Source: UBA11855 sp035297385 (GTDB lineage: Archaea > Thermoproteota > Bathyarchaeia > Bathyarchaeales > Bathycorpusculaceae). Taken from it: a stretch of DNA of 59,193 bases. The stretch covers positions 1 to 59,193 of the forward strand of contig DATGZD010000012.1 in the NCBI GenBank assembly GCA_035297385.1, in the 5' to 3' direction. Below the pieces are notes generated by a model that was given only the letters and a program-made list of their open reading frames with translations, was not told the DNA's origin and did no database searches. Positions 17,166 through 25,400 of this stretch are shown one piece after another. Each line of letters begins with the position of its first letter. The first letter of the stretch is position 1. The position numbers were made by a program, and so were the translations under genes.

Positions 17166-18077
17166 TCTGATAAAAAAGATAAGGAACCTTCGTTAGCTTT
17201 CGGTGGACAAGCTCTCATAGAGGGAATAATGATACGTTCACGTTCACACTTGGTAATATGTGTTAGAAAACCAAACCAGGAAGTCGTCACAAACGTCGAA
17301 GAAGTAAAACCGCTTTCACAGAGACACAGAGCCTTAGGATGGCCATTTATCCGAGGTATCGCTGCTCTACCTGAAACATTATACCTTGGATTCAAGGGTC
17401 TATTCTTCTCCGCAAATGCGGCAATAGAGGAAGAAGAGGGAGGAGAACAGGAAAAATTTACATGGAAAGAATTTGCTTTGGCAATCACTTTAGCTCTGGG
17501 TGTAGCAGCACTTTTCTTCATTGTGCCATTCTTCTTGGCTACTTGGCTTAATTTAACTGGAGTTATCTTCAATGTCGCTGAAGCAATCATACGTCTTGGA
17601 CTCTTTATTGCTTATTTAGCAGCGATTTCTTCTTGGGGAGAATTTCATAGAGTTCTTCAATATCATGGTGCAGAACATAAAGCAATTAATGCTTTGGAAG
17701 CCGGAGCACCAATGGATATCGAAAATGTTAAACGTTACTCACGTTTACATCCACGTTGTGGAACCAGTTTTCTATTCCTGATAGTCATCGTAAGCATCAT
17801 TTTGTTTTCGATTGTTCCCGACTTCGGATTGTTCTGGTTAAGACTCGCATATCGAATTATTCTCATACCAATTATTGCATCAATATCCTACGAACTATTG
17901 CGATTAAGTGGTAAGTACAAAAATTCTCCTATCATGAGAGTTTTCACGTTTCCAGGAATAACCTTCCAGCGTTTAGCTACAAAGGAGCCGACAGATGATA
18001 TGCTTGAAGTTTCAATAAAAGCAGTGAATGAAGCAACAAGATTATCTGCAAGCAAGCAACAATTAAGTCAAGACTAA
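17163..18077 (+). CDS. DUF1385-family membrane protein, CTG start
   Basis: A protein of ~304 residues with the family opening GGQALIEGIM, then a basic cytoplasmic segment, PFIRGIAALPETL, and about four membrane helices. The signature YHGAEHKAINALE lies between helices, followed by LHPRCGTSFLFL. DUF1385 proteins are conserved in bacteria and some archaea; their metal-like HGAEHK motif hints at an enzyme or metal site but the function is unknown. Starting at ATG 17229 would cut off the conserved GGQALIEG motif, so the gene should begin at CTG 17163. It ends just before the convergently transcribed cbiM pair. Confidence 0.85.
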   Translation: MSDKKDKEPSLAFGGQALIEGIMIRSRSHLVICVRKPNQEVVTNVEEVKPLSQRHRALGWPFIRGIAALPETLYLGFKGLFFSANAAIEEEEGGEQEKFTWKEFALAITLALGVAALFFIVPFFLATWLNLTGVIFNVAEAIIRLGLFIAYLAAISSWGEFHRVLQYHGAEHKAINALEAGAPMDIENVKRYSRLHPRCGTSFLFLIVIVSIILFSIVPDFGLFWLRLAYRIILIPIIASISYELLRLSGKYKNSPIMRVFTFPGITFQRLATKEPTDDMLEVSIKAVNEATRLSASKQQLSQD

Positions 18078-18102
18078 GATAGTTGACATTTCTTTGAGTG
18101 AT

Positions 18103-18396
18103 TCAAGTTTTCCAATTCTTGGTTTGGTTATGTTTTGTTATCATAGTCCCTAAAATTAGAGTAATCACAAATACAAAAATCATTCCTAATGTACCAGCCA
18201 ATAGTGTAGACAAATAATCGTTATCAAGAACTGGAATAGAATAGCCATTCATTAAACCTTGCCATACTGGCTTTGATTGAATGCCAAGCGATGAAGTTAC
18301 TGTGGTCAACCCATCTGGATTGCTCGAAGCGAGTGGTAAGAACGCTACAAGAAACACAATTAGTAAGAGGACGGCTATAAAATATTTCTTCATCAT
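18103..18396 (-). CDS. PDGLE/CbiN-like small membrane subunit of a metal ECF transporter
   Basis: 97 residues with two membrane helices (about 5-24 and 63-87) flanking an extracellular loop that begins NPDGL, the hallmark of PDGLE-domain proteins that replace or resemble CbiN. It starts one base after the cbiM stop on the same strand, so it is cotranscribed with it. In the ECF Ni/Co transporters, CbiN-type subunits are needed for metal loading of CbiM. The helper role is inferred from this linkage. Confidence 0.8.
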   Translation of the reverse strand: MMKKYFIAVLLLIVFLVAFLPLASSNPDGLTTVTSSLGIQSKPVWQGLMNGYSIPVLDNDYLSTLLAGTLGMIFVFVITLILGTMITKHNQTKNWKT

Positions 18397-18397
18397 T

Positions 18398-19054
18398 TCA
18401 TCTTCCTTTCATTATACTTAGACTGCTCATTATTGCGGGCTGTAGCTGTCGAAGTGACATAACAAGTGTTGTCGTTATGGCACCTTCAGCTAAGCCCGTA
18501 AGTCCATAATAGAATAACATCATAGGAATAGTAAACGTGATTCCGCCAGCACTTGCATAAGCTGATGATGCTCCCATTTCGAGAGCCGCTGCTAAAGAGG
18601 CAAGGACAACAGAGAGCCATGAAGCAACAAAAATGGATGACGCAAAACGTTTAGAAGACTTCGAACTCCTAGTTAAAAGTTTGATAATGAAGAAACTCGA
18701 TACTCCTATGATTGCCATATTGAATACGTTTGCACCGAACGCCAGCAATCCACCATCGGCAAAGAAGAAAGCTTGCATCAGAAGAATTATTGTCATGCTC
18801 AGTATACCTGCATACGGTCCCAGCAAAATACCCAAGAAGGTTGCGCCAACGATATGTCCACTGGTACCTGGCATTATGGGGAAGTTTATCATTTGAGCGG
18901 CGAAAATAAAAGCACTGGAAACAGCAAGTAGAGCGACAAAGGATTGGGGGTAGTCGGCTTTAACTTTCTTCCAAGACCATACTAGGATTGCACCTGAGAC
19001 AATTAACATAAGTATAGCAGTTGTAGGATCTATGTACCCATCAAGAATGTGCAT
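18398..19054 (-). CDS. cbiM: CbiM/NikM, substrate-binding membrane subunit of an ECF nickel/cobalt transporter
   Basis: A 218-residue membrane protein that begins MHILDGYIDP, the invariant N-terminus of CbiM/NikM in which the Met-His amino end coordinates the metal. I therefore start at 19054 rather than at the upstream ATG 19072. Six or seven hydrophobic helices follow, with NFPIMPGTSGHIVGA (conserved His-containing loop) and LLGPYAGILSM. The partner PDGLE gene is immediately downstream, but the CbiQ membrane and CbiO ATPase subunits are not in the window. Because hypA and hypB lie 7 kb away, nickel is a reasonable guess; cobalt is not excluded. Confidence 0.92.
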   Translation of the reverse strand: MHILDGYIDPTTAILMLIVSGAILVWSWKKVKADYPQSFVALLAVSSAFIFAAQMINFPIMPGTSGHIVGATFLGILLGPYAGILSMTIILLMQAFFFADGGLLAFGANVFNMAIIGVSSFFIIKLLTRSSKSSKRFASSIFVASWLSVVLASLAAALEMGASSAYASAGGITFTIPMMLFYYGLTGLAEGAITTTLVMSLRQLQPAIMSSLSIMKGR

Positions 19055-19141
19055 AGGAAGCCCCAGTAACACGATTTACTGATTTAGTGTTACCATGCAA
19101 TTATAAAAGCCTTATGTAAAGCCAAAAATAGACTCATTGGA

Positions 19142-19648
19142 CTACCTTTGATTTTTACTTTGACCACTGTCTTCTTTTAATCGTTCACGCAGTAATCTTT
19201 TAGCTAGAGTCTTTGCCTTCTCAGAATAGAGTAAGCCGATAATTTTATTCCAGTCAAAGCCTGATGCTGAGTTATAGCCTGAGAATTCTTCTGGTGAGAA
19301 CATTACAAGTTTATCCGAGTCGTATAGAATCCTGAATGGTAATGAGGGATTTTCTGGATGATCGTGATGTATACCCACGATTTGACAGACTTGTGCAATG
19401 AAATTATCATCACAGTTCATTTGACGTAAAAGCATGGCTGCTAATTTGGGACCTTTGATATACTGCTCCTTAATGGTCGGACCGCCTATATCATGTAGGA
19501 TTATTGATGCAATAGTCAAATCTTTAATTTCTTGAGGAATCATGAAGTTTTCTTCTGCAATATTGAGGACTCTGCTGGTATGTGCTGCTCCTAAATCATT
19601 TCTCTCCAAATATGGTTTTGCTAGCATGAACAGGTTTTCATAATCCAT
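19142..19648 (-). CDS. HD-domain phosphohydrolase
   Basis: A 168-residue HD-superfamily protein. The metal ligands are visible: H in AAHTSRVLNIA, the paired HD in ILHDIGG, H and D in GIHHDHPE, and D in LYDSDKLV. This order (H...HD...D) defines the superfamily of metal-dependent phosphohydrolases acting on nucleotides or cyclic nucleotides. The substrate is not inferable. It is transcribed alone, with its stop 69 bases from the upstream end of cbiM. Confidence 0.85.
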   Translation of the reverse strand: MDYENLFMLAKPYLERNDLGAAHTSRVLNIAEENFMIPQEIKDLTIASIILHDIGGPTIKEQYIKGPKLAAMLLRQMNCDDNFIAQVCQIVGIHHDHPENPSLPFRILYDSDKLVMFSPEEFSGYNSASGFDWNKIIGLLYSEKAKTLAKRLLRERLKEDSGQSKNQR

Positions 19649-19803
19649 TCTTAACTATGCATCCTAAGCATAATTGCTACTTTAACGATTAAAAGCTCTT
19701 CTGGAACAACTATTTCTCATGCAGCTTAAATAGGTAACAGTTAAGCTTAAAGGCAAACACGAGCATAACGCTGATTAAGTATACATTCTAAGGAGACATA
19801 TGT

Positions 19804-19869
19804 ATGCCTTCATTGGAGAAGAAGAACAAGGCTAAAAAGAAGAAACATGAAGAAAAAATGGGAAAATAA
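19804..19869 (+). CDS. Very short Lys-rich ORF with a good ribosome site
   Basis: ATG 19804 to TAA 19867-19869 encodes 21 residues, about half of them Lys (KKNKAKKKKHEEK). AAGGAG lies at about 19789-19794, eight or nine bases before the start. Its composition resembles disordered basic tails, and no family is recognisable. It lies in a 310-base gap between the HD gene and the tautomerase gene, which otherwise holds nothing. It may be a real micro-protein or a chance ORF. Confidence 0.3.
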   Translation: MPSLEKKNKAKKKKHEEKMGK

Positions 19870-19959
19870 CCCCAAGCTAATTGACTTGTGGTCTATCCCT
19901 TTCTTTTCTTATTATTTAGAGGTTGTCAATGAATAATCATGAAAATTTCGCACTGTAGT

Positions 19960-20160
19960 TTAGTGTCCTCGGTTGGCAAATTTTTCTGAATGCAGGTCTC
20001 CACCAGAAGCCCAATTTTCCTTCGGTTCTTCACAAATAACAATCGTGACGGCTTCACGTGGGATACCTATTTCTTCCATAACTTGTGTAATTCCTTTAAT
20101 CATTTTTTTCTTGTTTTCCAAACTTATGCCAGACCAAACATCAACATGTACAATCGGCAA
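19960..20160 (-). CDS. 4-oxalocrotonate tautomerase-family protein
   Basis: 66 residues beginning MPIVHVDVWSGI. After Met removal the N-terminal Pro would be the catalytic base, as in all 4-OT-family tautomerases. The rest (KKKMIKGITQVMEEIGIP, VTIVICEEPKENWASGG) shows the beta-alpha-beta unit and the family closing ENWASGG. These enzymes catalyse keto-enol tautomerisation in aromatic catabolism or related isomerase and dehalogenase reactions; the natural substrate of isolated archaeal members is generally unknown. It is a single gene. Confidence 0.93.
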   Translation of the reverse strand: MPIVHVDVWSGISLENKKKMIKGITQVMEEIGIPREAVTIVICEEPKENWASGGDLHSEKFANRGH

Positions 20161-20295
20161 CTAATTCTCCTCGGAAATTGAGATATGTTTCATGATGATT
20201 AATGTTTCTGAAATAAGAAAAATAGAGTTTCGAAAGAGTAAGAAACTAAACTCCTAAAGAGCTAAAGGTGCGCCTTCCTCCTATTATGATCTAAG

Positions 20296-20901
20296 ATGAG
20301 AGGTAACGCGTTGGAAGCTTCAATTGAGGTTCGTCTCAAAAGGCAGATTGTGGAAATATCTCAGAGATGCGGAGCACAAGGTTGGAGTCCTGGAACACTA
20401 GGAAACATTAGTCTTTTTGATTTTGAATCAAAGCAAGTTTACATAAAGAGGTCTGGCACAGATTTAAACAGACTTGAACTCAAAGATATTTTGACCTTGG
20501 ATCTTAACGGAAATATTATCAACGGAAAAGGAAAACCTTCTATCGAAACGAACTTCCACCTGGGTATATACAAGGTTAGAAAAGAAGTGCGAGCAGTGTT
20601 TCATGTGCATCCTCCTTTTGCTACAGCGTACGCAGTTGCGGGAATTAAGATCCCTATGATAACTGAAGCAGCAAAAATAATTCTCGTTGAAATTCCACTT
20701 GTTCCATCTGCACCGCCCGGTTCGACTGAGCTGGCGATAAGTGTTACAGATTGTTTTAAGAACCTAAGAATCAAGGCTGCCCTTCTAAAAGAACATGGTG
20801 TGGTGGTAATTGGTGAGACTCTTGAAAATGCTTACCATATAACTTCTTTGGTTGAGGATACAGCTAAAGTAGCTCTTCTAAGCTCTTTAATAAAAAGGTA
20901 A
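20296..20901 (+). CDS. Class II aldolase/adducin-family protein
   Basis: 201 residues. The zinc ligands and catalytic acid of the FucA fold are present: E84 (SIETNFH), H103 and H105 (VFHVHPPFATAYA) and H167 (LKEHGVVVIG), with spacing close to L-fuculose-1-phosphate aldolase. The N-terminal GWSPGTLGNIS is the phosphate-loop region. Likely reactions are aldol cleavage of a sugar phosphate, ribulose-phosphate epimerisation, or methylthioribulose dehydration; the window gives no pathway partner to choose among them. It has its own promoter region and is followed by the phosphatase remnants on the other strand. Confidence 0.9.
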   Translation: MRGNALEASIEVRLKRQIVEISQRCGAQGWSPGTLGNISLFDFESKQVYIKRSGTDLNRLELKDILTLDLNGNIINGKGKPSIETNFHLGIYKVRKEVRAVFHVHPPFATAYAVAGIKIPMITEAAKIILVEIPLVPSAPPGSTELAISVTDCFKNLRIKAALLKEHGVVVIGETLENAYHITSLVEDTAKVALLSSLIKR

Positions 20902-20924
20902 AGTCATTGACTGTAAGCTGCGCT

Positions 20925-21355
20925 TCATTTTGAAGTGTTTTTATTTAATGTAGTATTGCTTATTTTATTCTTAAATATATGATAGACTTTTTCTGCTCCA
21001 ATGATTTTTTCATTACCTAAATTCCAGTTGGATGGATACATTATGAATGGTCTTGATTGACAACCACCTAATCCACCGTGACTGCCAATAAGTTCTTCAA
21101 AAGCAGCGACTTCATCTTTTTCTGGATCATACAGACTCATAACTAAGATATCTGGTACATTACTGAAAGTGTCAGTTCTTCGTAGATGTGCTGCAGCGTT
21201 TTCTCCAAATTTTGTTAATGGATTTTCGCCTTCTATCTTATCATTGGCAAGACAATATCTACCTTTGCGCTTAATATTACTGAACCAGTATTTTGTGATT
21301 TTACCATTACGAAACCTATGCCTTCATGATTTAATAGACCTGGTATAGCGCGCGC
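20925..21355 (-). pseudogene. C-terminal remnant of an alkaline-phosphatase-superfamily (membrane phosphodiesterase-like) gene
   Basis: Two frames read end to end give a C-terminal domain: first GLLNHEGIGFVMVKSQ (minus strand from about 21350), then after a one-base shift near 21268, KGRYCLANDKIEGENPLTKF, GENAAAHLRR, then SHGGLGGCQSRPF and a closing IIGAEKVYHIF. I recall this order from type I phosphodiesterase/alkaline-phosphatase-superfamily proteins of actinobacterial and archaeal membranes. The N-terminal catalytic half is missing. The open piece from ATG 21140 is therefore not an independent gene. Confidence 0.7.
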
Positions 21356-21830
21356 ATACATTATTACTAATATCTTGTATGTTGCTTTCTTTCATAATTC
21401 TGCGAACCTTTTCAGCTCCAATCCAGTAATCATGATCCCCTAAGACTGCGACTGTTAAGTCATGTGGTTTTAACTTTCTTAGATATATTGACATTTCTTC
21501 GATACTATCGTCTAAGAGCTATGATACGAAATCGCCAGTTACTGCAATGAGATTAGGGTTATTCTTGTTAATTAGATCGACAACTCCTTCAAGTCGACTT
21601 GATGAAATCCACTGACCATAATGGATGTCAGTGATATGCGCTATGCGATAATCTCTAAAAGATGCTGGCAATTGCGAAATAACAACCTGAATATGTTCTA
21701 TTTTAAACTGTTTTGGATCGTACTTGCGCCAACCAAACCTATAGGCGAGTTTCGACATTATCTTTTGAGTTTTTCTGCGTAAGATGAAAGAAAAATTATC
21801 TTTAACTATCTCTGAAGCAGAGTTTTGCAT
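21324..21830 (-). pseudogene. Truncated metallophosphoesterase with an internal stop
   Basis: The frame from ATG 21830 begins a calcineurin-like phosphoesterase: YRIAHITDIHYGQW (motif I D-x-H) and LIAVTGDFVS (motif GD). TAG at 21519-21521 interrupts it, and the same frame continues with LTVAVLGDHDYW (the GN/DHD motif, here GDHD) to about 21360, then runs into unrelated sequence and stops at 21324. The C-terminal half with the remaining His ligands is gone. It joins the phosphatase remnant downstream, so a deletion followed by decay is the simplest account. Confidence 0.75.
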
Positions 21831-21939
21831 TACTTAAAACCAGATAATTGATTAGAAAATGATTTATGAATATAAACTGTTTGTAACACAACTAATGTAC
21901 AATTTAATCGTGTGCTTGAAACAGAAAAAATAGAATATT

Positions 21940-22314
21940 TTACTGTGGAATAATTGCGGCTGAAATTCTGGCTTTCATATCTGCATATTTCTGTTGAATA
22001 TCTCTTCTTGCTTGTTCAAGGTCTGTATTAATTCTGTTTCGAGATTCTATAGCCAAGTCTTTGCTTTTTGCTGTCTTACGCTCAAGTTTTTCAAGTTGTT
22101 CCTCTGATGAACGCCGCATTTCTTCTACTTTTTTTAATGCATCGGCTTTAAGTTTCTCCATCTTGGTAAGGTCATTTCGTATATCATTGATAGTTTTGCT
22201 TGCTTTTTCTTTTGTCGCAACTATTCTTTCCAGAAACTCTCTCTCTGATGTTCCTCCCAAACAGACACCGTTTGCATATACAGATGTTTCAGTACATATC
22301 TTTTTCTCATTCAT
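21940..22314 (-). CDS. Small coiled-coil protein, unknown function
   Basis: 124 residues. A short N-terminal segment with two cysteines (ICTETSVYANGVCLGG) precedes one long charged helix (about residues 25-115; for example KADALKKVEEMRRSSEEQLE). It has no enzyme motif and no membrane helix. The uninterrupted heptads suggest an oligomeric coiled coil. It is divergent from the large ABC permease operon and may share its promoter region, but no functional link is shown. Confidence 0.65.
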   Translation of the reverse strand: MNEKKICTETSVYANGVCLGGTSEREFLERIVATKEKASKTINDIRNDLTKMEKLKADALKKVEEMRRSSEEQLEKLERKTAKSKDLAIESRNRINTDLEQARRDIQQKYADMKARISAAIIPQ

Positions 22315-22494
22315 ATAGCAGACGATATTTCAAAAAATAATATCCTCTTTCAAGAATCAAAAACTCAATATATCACTGACTCAGCACCCATATGTATTTT
22401 GAGAACGGAAGGTTTTAGAGCCAAGGTAGCAGTCTTCTCTAAAAGAATTAGGTAGAGAAACGCATGCACAATGTGAGAAGCAGTTGGTGAATTT

Positions 22495-25400
22495 ACGGGG
22501 TTAAGATCTAGCATTCAGATTGCCTGGAGATCACTGTCAAGAAGGAAAACAAAGAATCTCAGCGCAGTACTAGCAATAACCTTGGGAGTCACTTTATTAG
22601 TAGGCATTCAAATCACAACAGATACTCTGAAAAATGGGTTTTTAACAACTCTTCTTCAGAGTCAAGGTGAAGTCGACCTTCAAATTGTAAATGGTACTGG
22701 AGGAACGTACCTCAAAGCTGCAGATATGGCAACAATACGCAGTCTCGTTCCAGATGCAGTAGGAATCATGCCCGAACTCTCAACACAGATACCGGCAGTA
22801 GTAGAAAGTCAATTTAATCCTAAGATGGCTGTAGCTGGAATTCCGATTAATTATTCAAAGGCATTCGGCGATTTCTATGATTGGAAATCAGGAAATAAAT
22901 TAGAACTTGAATCTCTATTAACATATAATAATAGTATTCTGTTATCAAGCGATCAAGCTGAAAAATTTGGATTAGACAAAAACATTGTATTACCCATTAA
23001 TTTAACTACACAATTCACTAACCTTACTACAACCTTTACACCGCCAGTTGTGCCCTTATCTAATTGGACAGTAAATTCAAACTTCACAAGTGCTGGATAC
23101 AGTTTGGATAGTACAGCGTCTAATTTGTTTCTTGAAGTTAAACCAGTCAATTTTACGGGTGTAGCAATGGTTTACACCTTGAATTGTCCAAGGTTGAATT
23201 TAGCAAATTATACTCACGTTAACGTAACAACAACAGGTACCAATAATGTTAGGGTTCTCTTAGGTTTTTCAACTATTGATGGAAGCAATTTTGACGTTGC
23301 AAACTGGACTGACCCTGCAACCCTCAACAACACAGAATTTGACATAACTCAGTATTCCAGCAAACAATTAAGAGGTGATGCTTATCTTGCAATCGTAAGT
23401 GCTAACGGGACTCAAGCAAGTGTAAACGTTACTGAAATTGCCTTCGAAACTGCATCTCCAGCGGGTGTAATAAGAACCCCAATAATCTCATACACTTCTG
23501 AATTAGCGAAGCTATATCTTCAGGTAACTGCAATCTTTGATTCGAATCGTCCAGGCATAGGCTCACGATATGCTGGAGCTGTCTTCAAGCTAGAACATTT
23601 ACAGGAATGGCTTAGTCTCCAAGATTCGGAAAGGAAAACGGACATAATACGCGCTTATTTAATATCGTACAAAACTGACCATTTTGTCAGTGAAATAGAT
23701 AAAGACACTCTAAACACTAAACTTGAAAATCTTAAGGCGATAATTCCGAAAGAAATAAACTCGCAAACAAATAAGTCAGAGCAGGTCTATCGAGTAAGCT
23801 CATTGCGCCTTGATTTTGTTAATATCGCGGACTTTTTCATTAGCTTACTTAGCACTATCTTAAGCACTCTTGGCTTTCTTATCGCGCTAACTGGAGTATT
23901 GTTGATAACTAATGTTCAATTGATGAGTGTAGAAGATAGAGAATTTCAAACTGGCGTTATGCGTGCGGTTGGAGAAAATCGTAGAGGAATATTTCAATCC
24001 ATAATTATAGAGAACCTTTTCCAAGGAATCGTCGGTGGTTTAGTAGGGTACCTAGGGGGAATAGCTTTTGGTCAAGTAGTTGCCATGTATCTTATTGGAT
24101 TGTTTGGCACTGGAGAACTAAGTGTTCGGCCTGTAGTTTCTCTATCTGTGGTTATTTTGTCCTTAATTGTAGGAATTTTAATTAGTATAATAACGGGTAT
24201 CCTTCCAGCTTTGAGGGCTTCCAGAGTCAATATTGTCGAGGCGCTAAGGGGAATAAAAATCGCTTTCAAAGCAAAGTCTAGTCGTAATTTGGTAGCTTTA
24301 GGTGTTCTCATGACTATAGCCGGTGTAATTCTTCTTTTATACAATGGCATTATTGATACTGCAACTCAAGTTATATGGAGCAGTGAAGGATGGAATTCAC
24401 TGGAAGAGTGGCGAATACTTATCATAGCCTTTGGTTTACTTGCAGGAGGCATAGGTCTTGTTCTGTCTAAATTTATCAGTAGAACAAAAGCCTTCAACAT
24501 TACAGCCATTTCTCTATACATTATACCAACATTCCTCTTCGTAGTTGCTATGGATAGTTGGATAACAGGCATTACGGGAATTCCACTTGAACTTCTTATC
24601 GTTGGGCTTATTGAGGTATTAATTGGTTCTATATTATTTATTGCCCTTAATCTGCCAGCAATAATGCGTGGTTTGCGTGGCGCCCTCATAAAAATTAAGG
24701 GCTTAAAAGGCGTGGGTCAAATATCACCATCATTGATATCCTCGCATATCACACGGTCCACACTAACCTTCGCTATTTTTGCAATAATTCTAACCTTAAA
24801 TGTTGTAGTAGCTACACTGGTTCCAACCAACTTGGGAACAGTAAACCAGTATGATCAAGAATCTCGAGGTGTAGACCTTACTGTCTTCTTGAACAAACCT
24901 GAAGTCATGGTCAATGACACATCATTTTCAAATGAAATCTACAAGATTGACAATCGCATAACTGATGTCATAGGTTTCAAAACTTTTAACCCAAATATGG
25001 ATTTCACTAAGTTCACGGCTCTGAAAGATCCTTTCTCTTCTGAATTCGAAGCTGGCACAGATATGCTACCAGTCTCTATTGGCGAGTTCAGACCTGAACA
25101 AATTAGGGGTAATGCTTCCAATTATTTAGATAGTAACTGGAGGTATGATTTCTATCTCGGTGATTTTCCAGATGGAGTACGTGAATCTTATAATCCCGAC
25201 TTAACTGATTCCCAGATCTTGGAGTTATCTAGGAAAGCTTGGGATCGATTCCTTGATCGATCCTATAGAATGCCAGCCTACAATGTTTCTTCAATAGTCT
25301 CATCCATAATTAAAGGAGATACAAATCTTCTTGATGTAGAGGCTCCCGGAATGGGTAACGAAGATCCACTCAAAGATTTACAACCACTAAAATATGAAAA

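Noticed and set aside
17141..17590. 149-codon minus-strand frame
   Set aside because: Antisense to the DUF1385 gene, whose conserved motifs explain the DNA.
21140..21140. An independent 71-residue gene starting at ATG 21140 (minus)
   Set aside because: The conserved sequence continues upstream of that ATG in the same frame; it is a pseudogene tail.
21519..21521. TAG as pyrrolysine or a recoded sense codon in the metallophosphoesterase
   Set aside because: The reading frame degrades a little later and the gene is truncated; no sign of pyrrolysine genes. Pseudogene decay is simpler.
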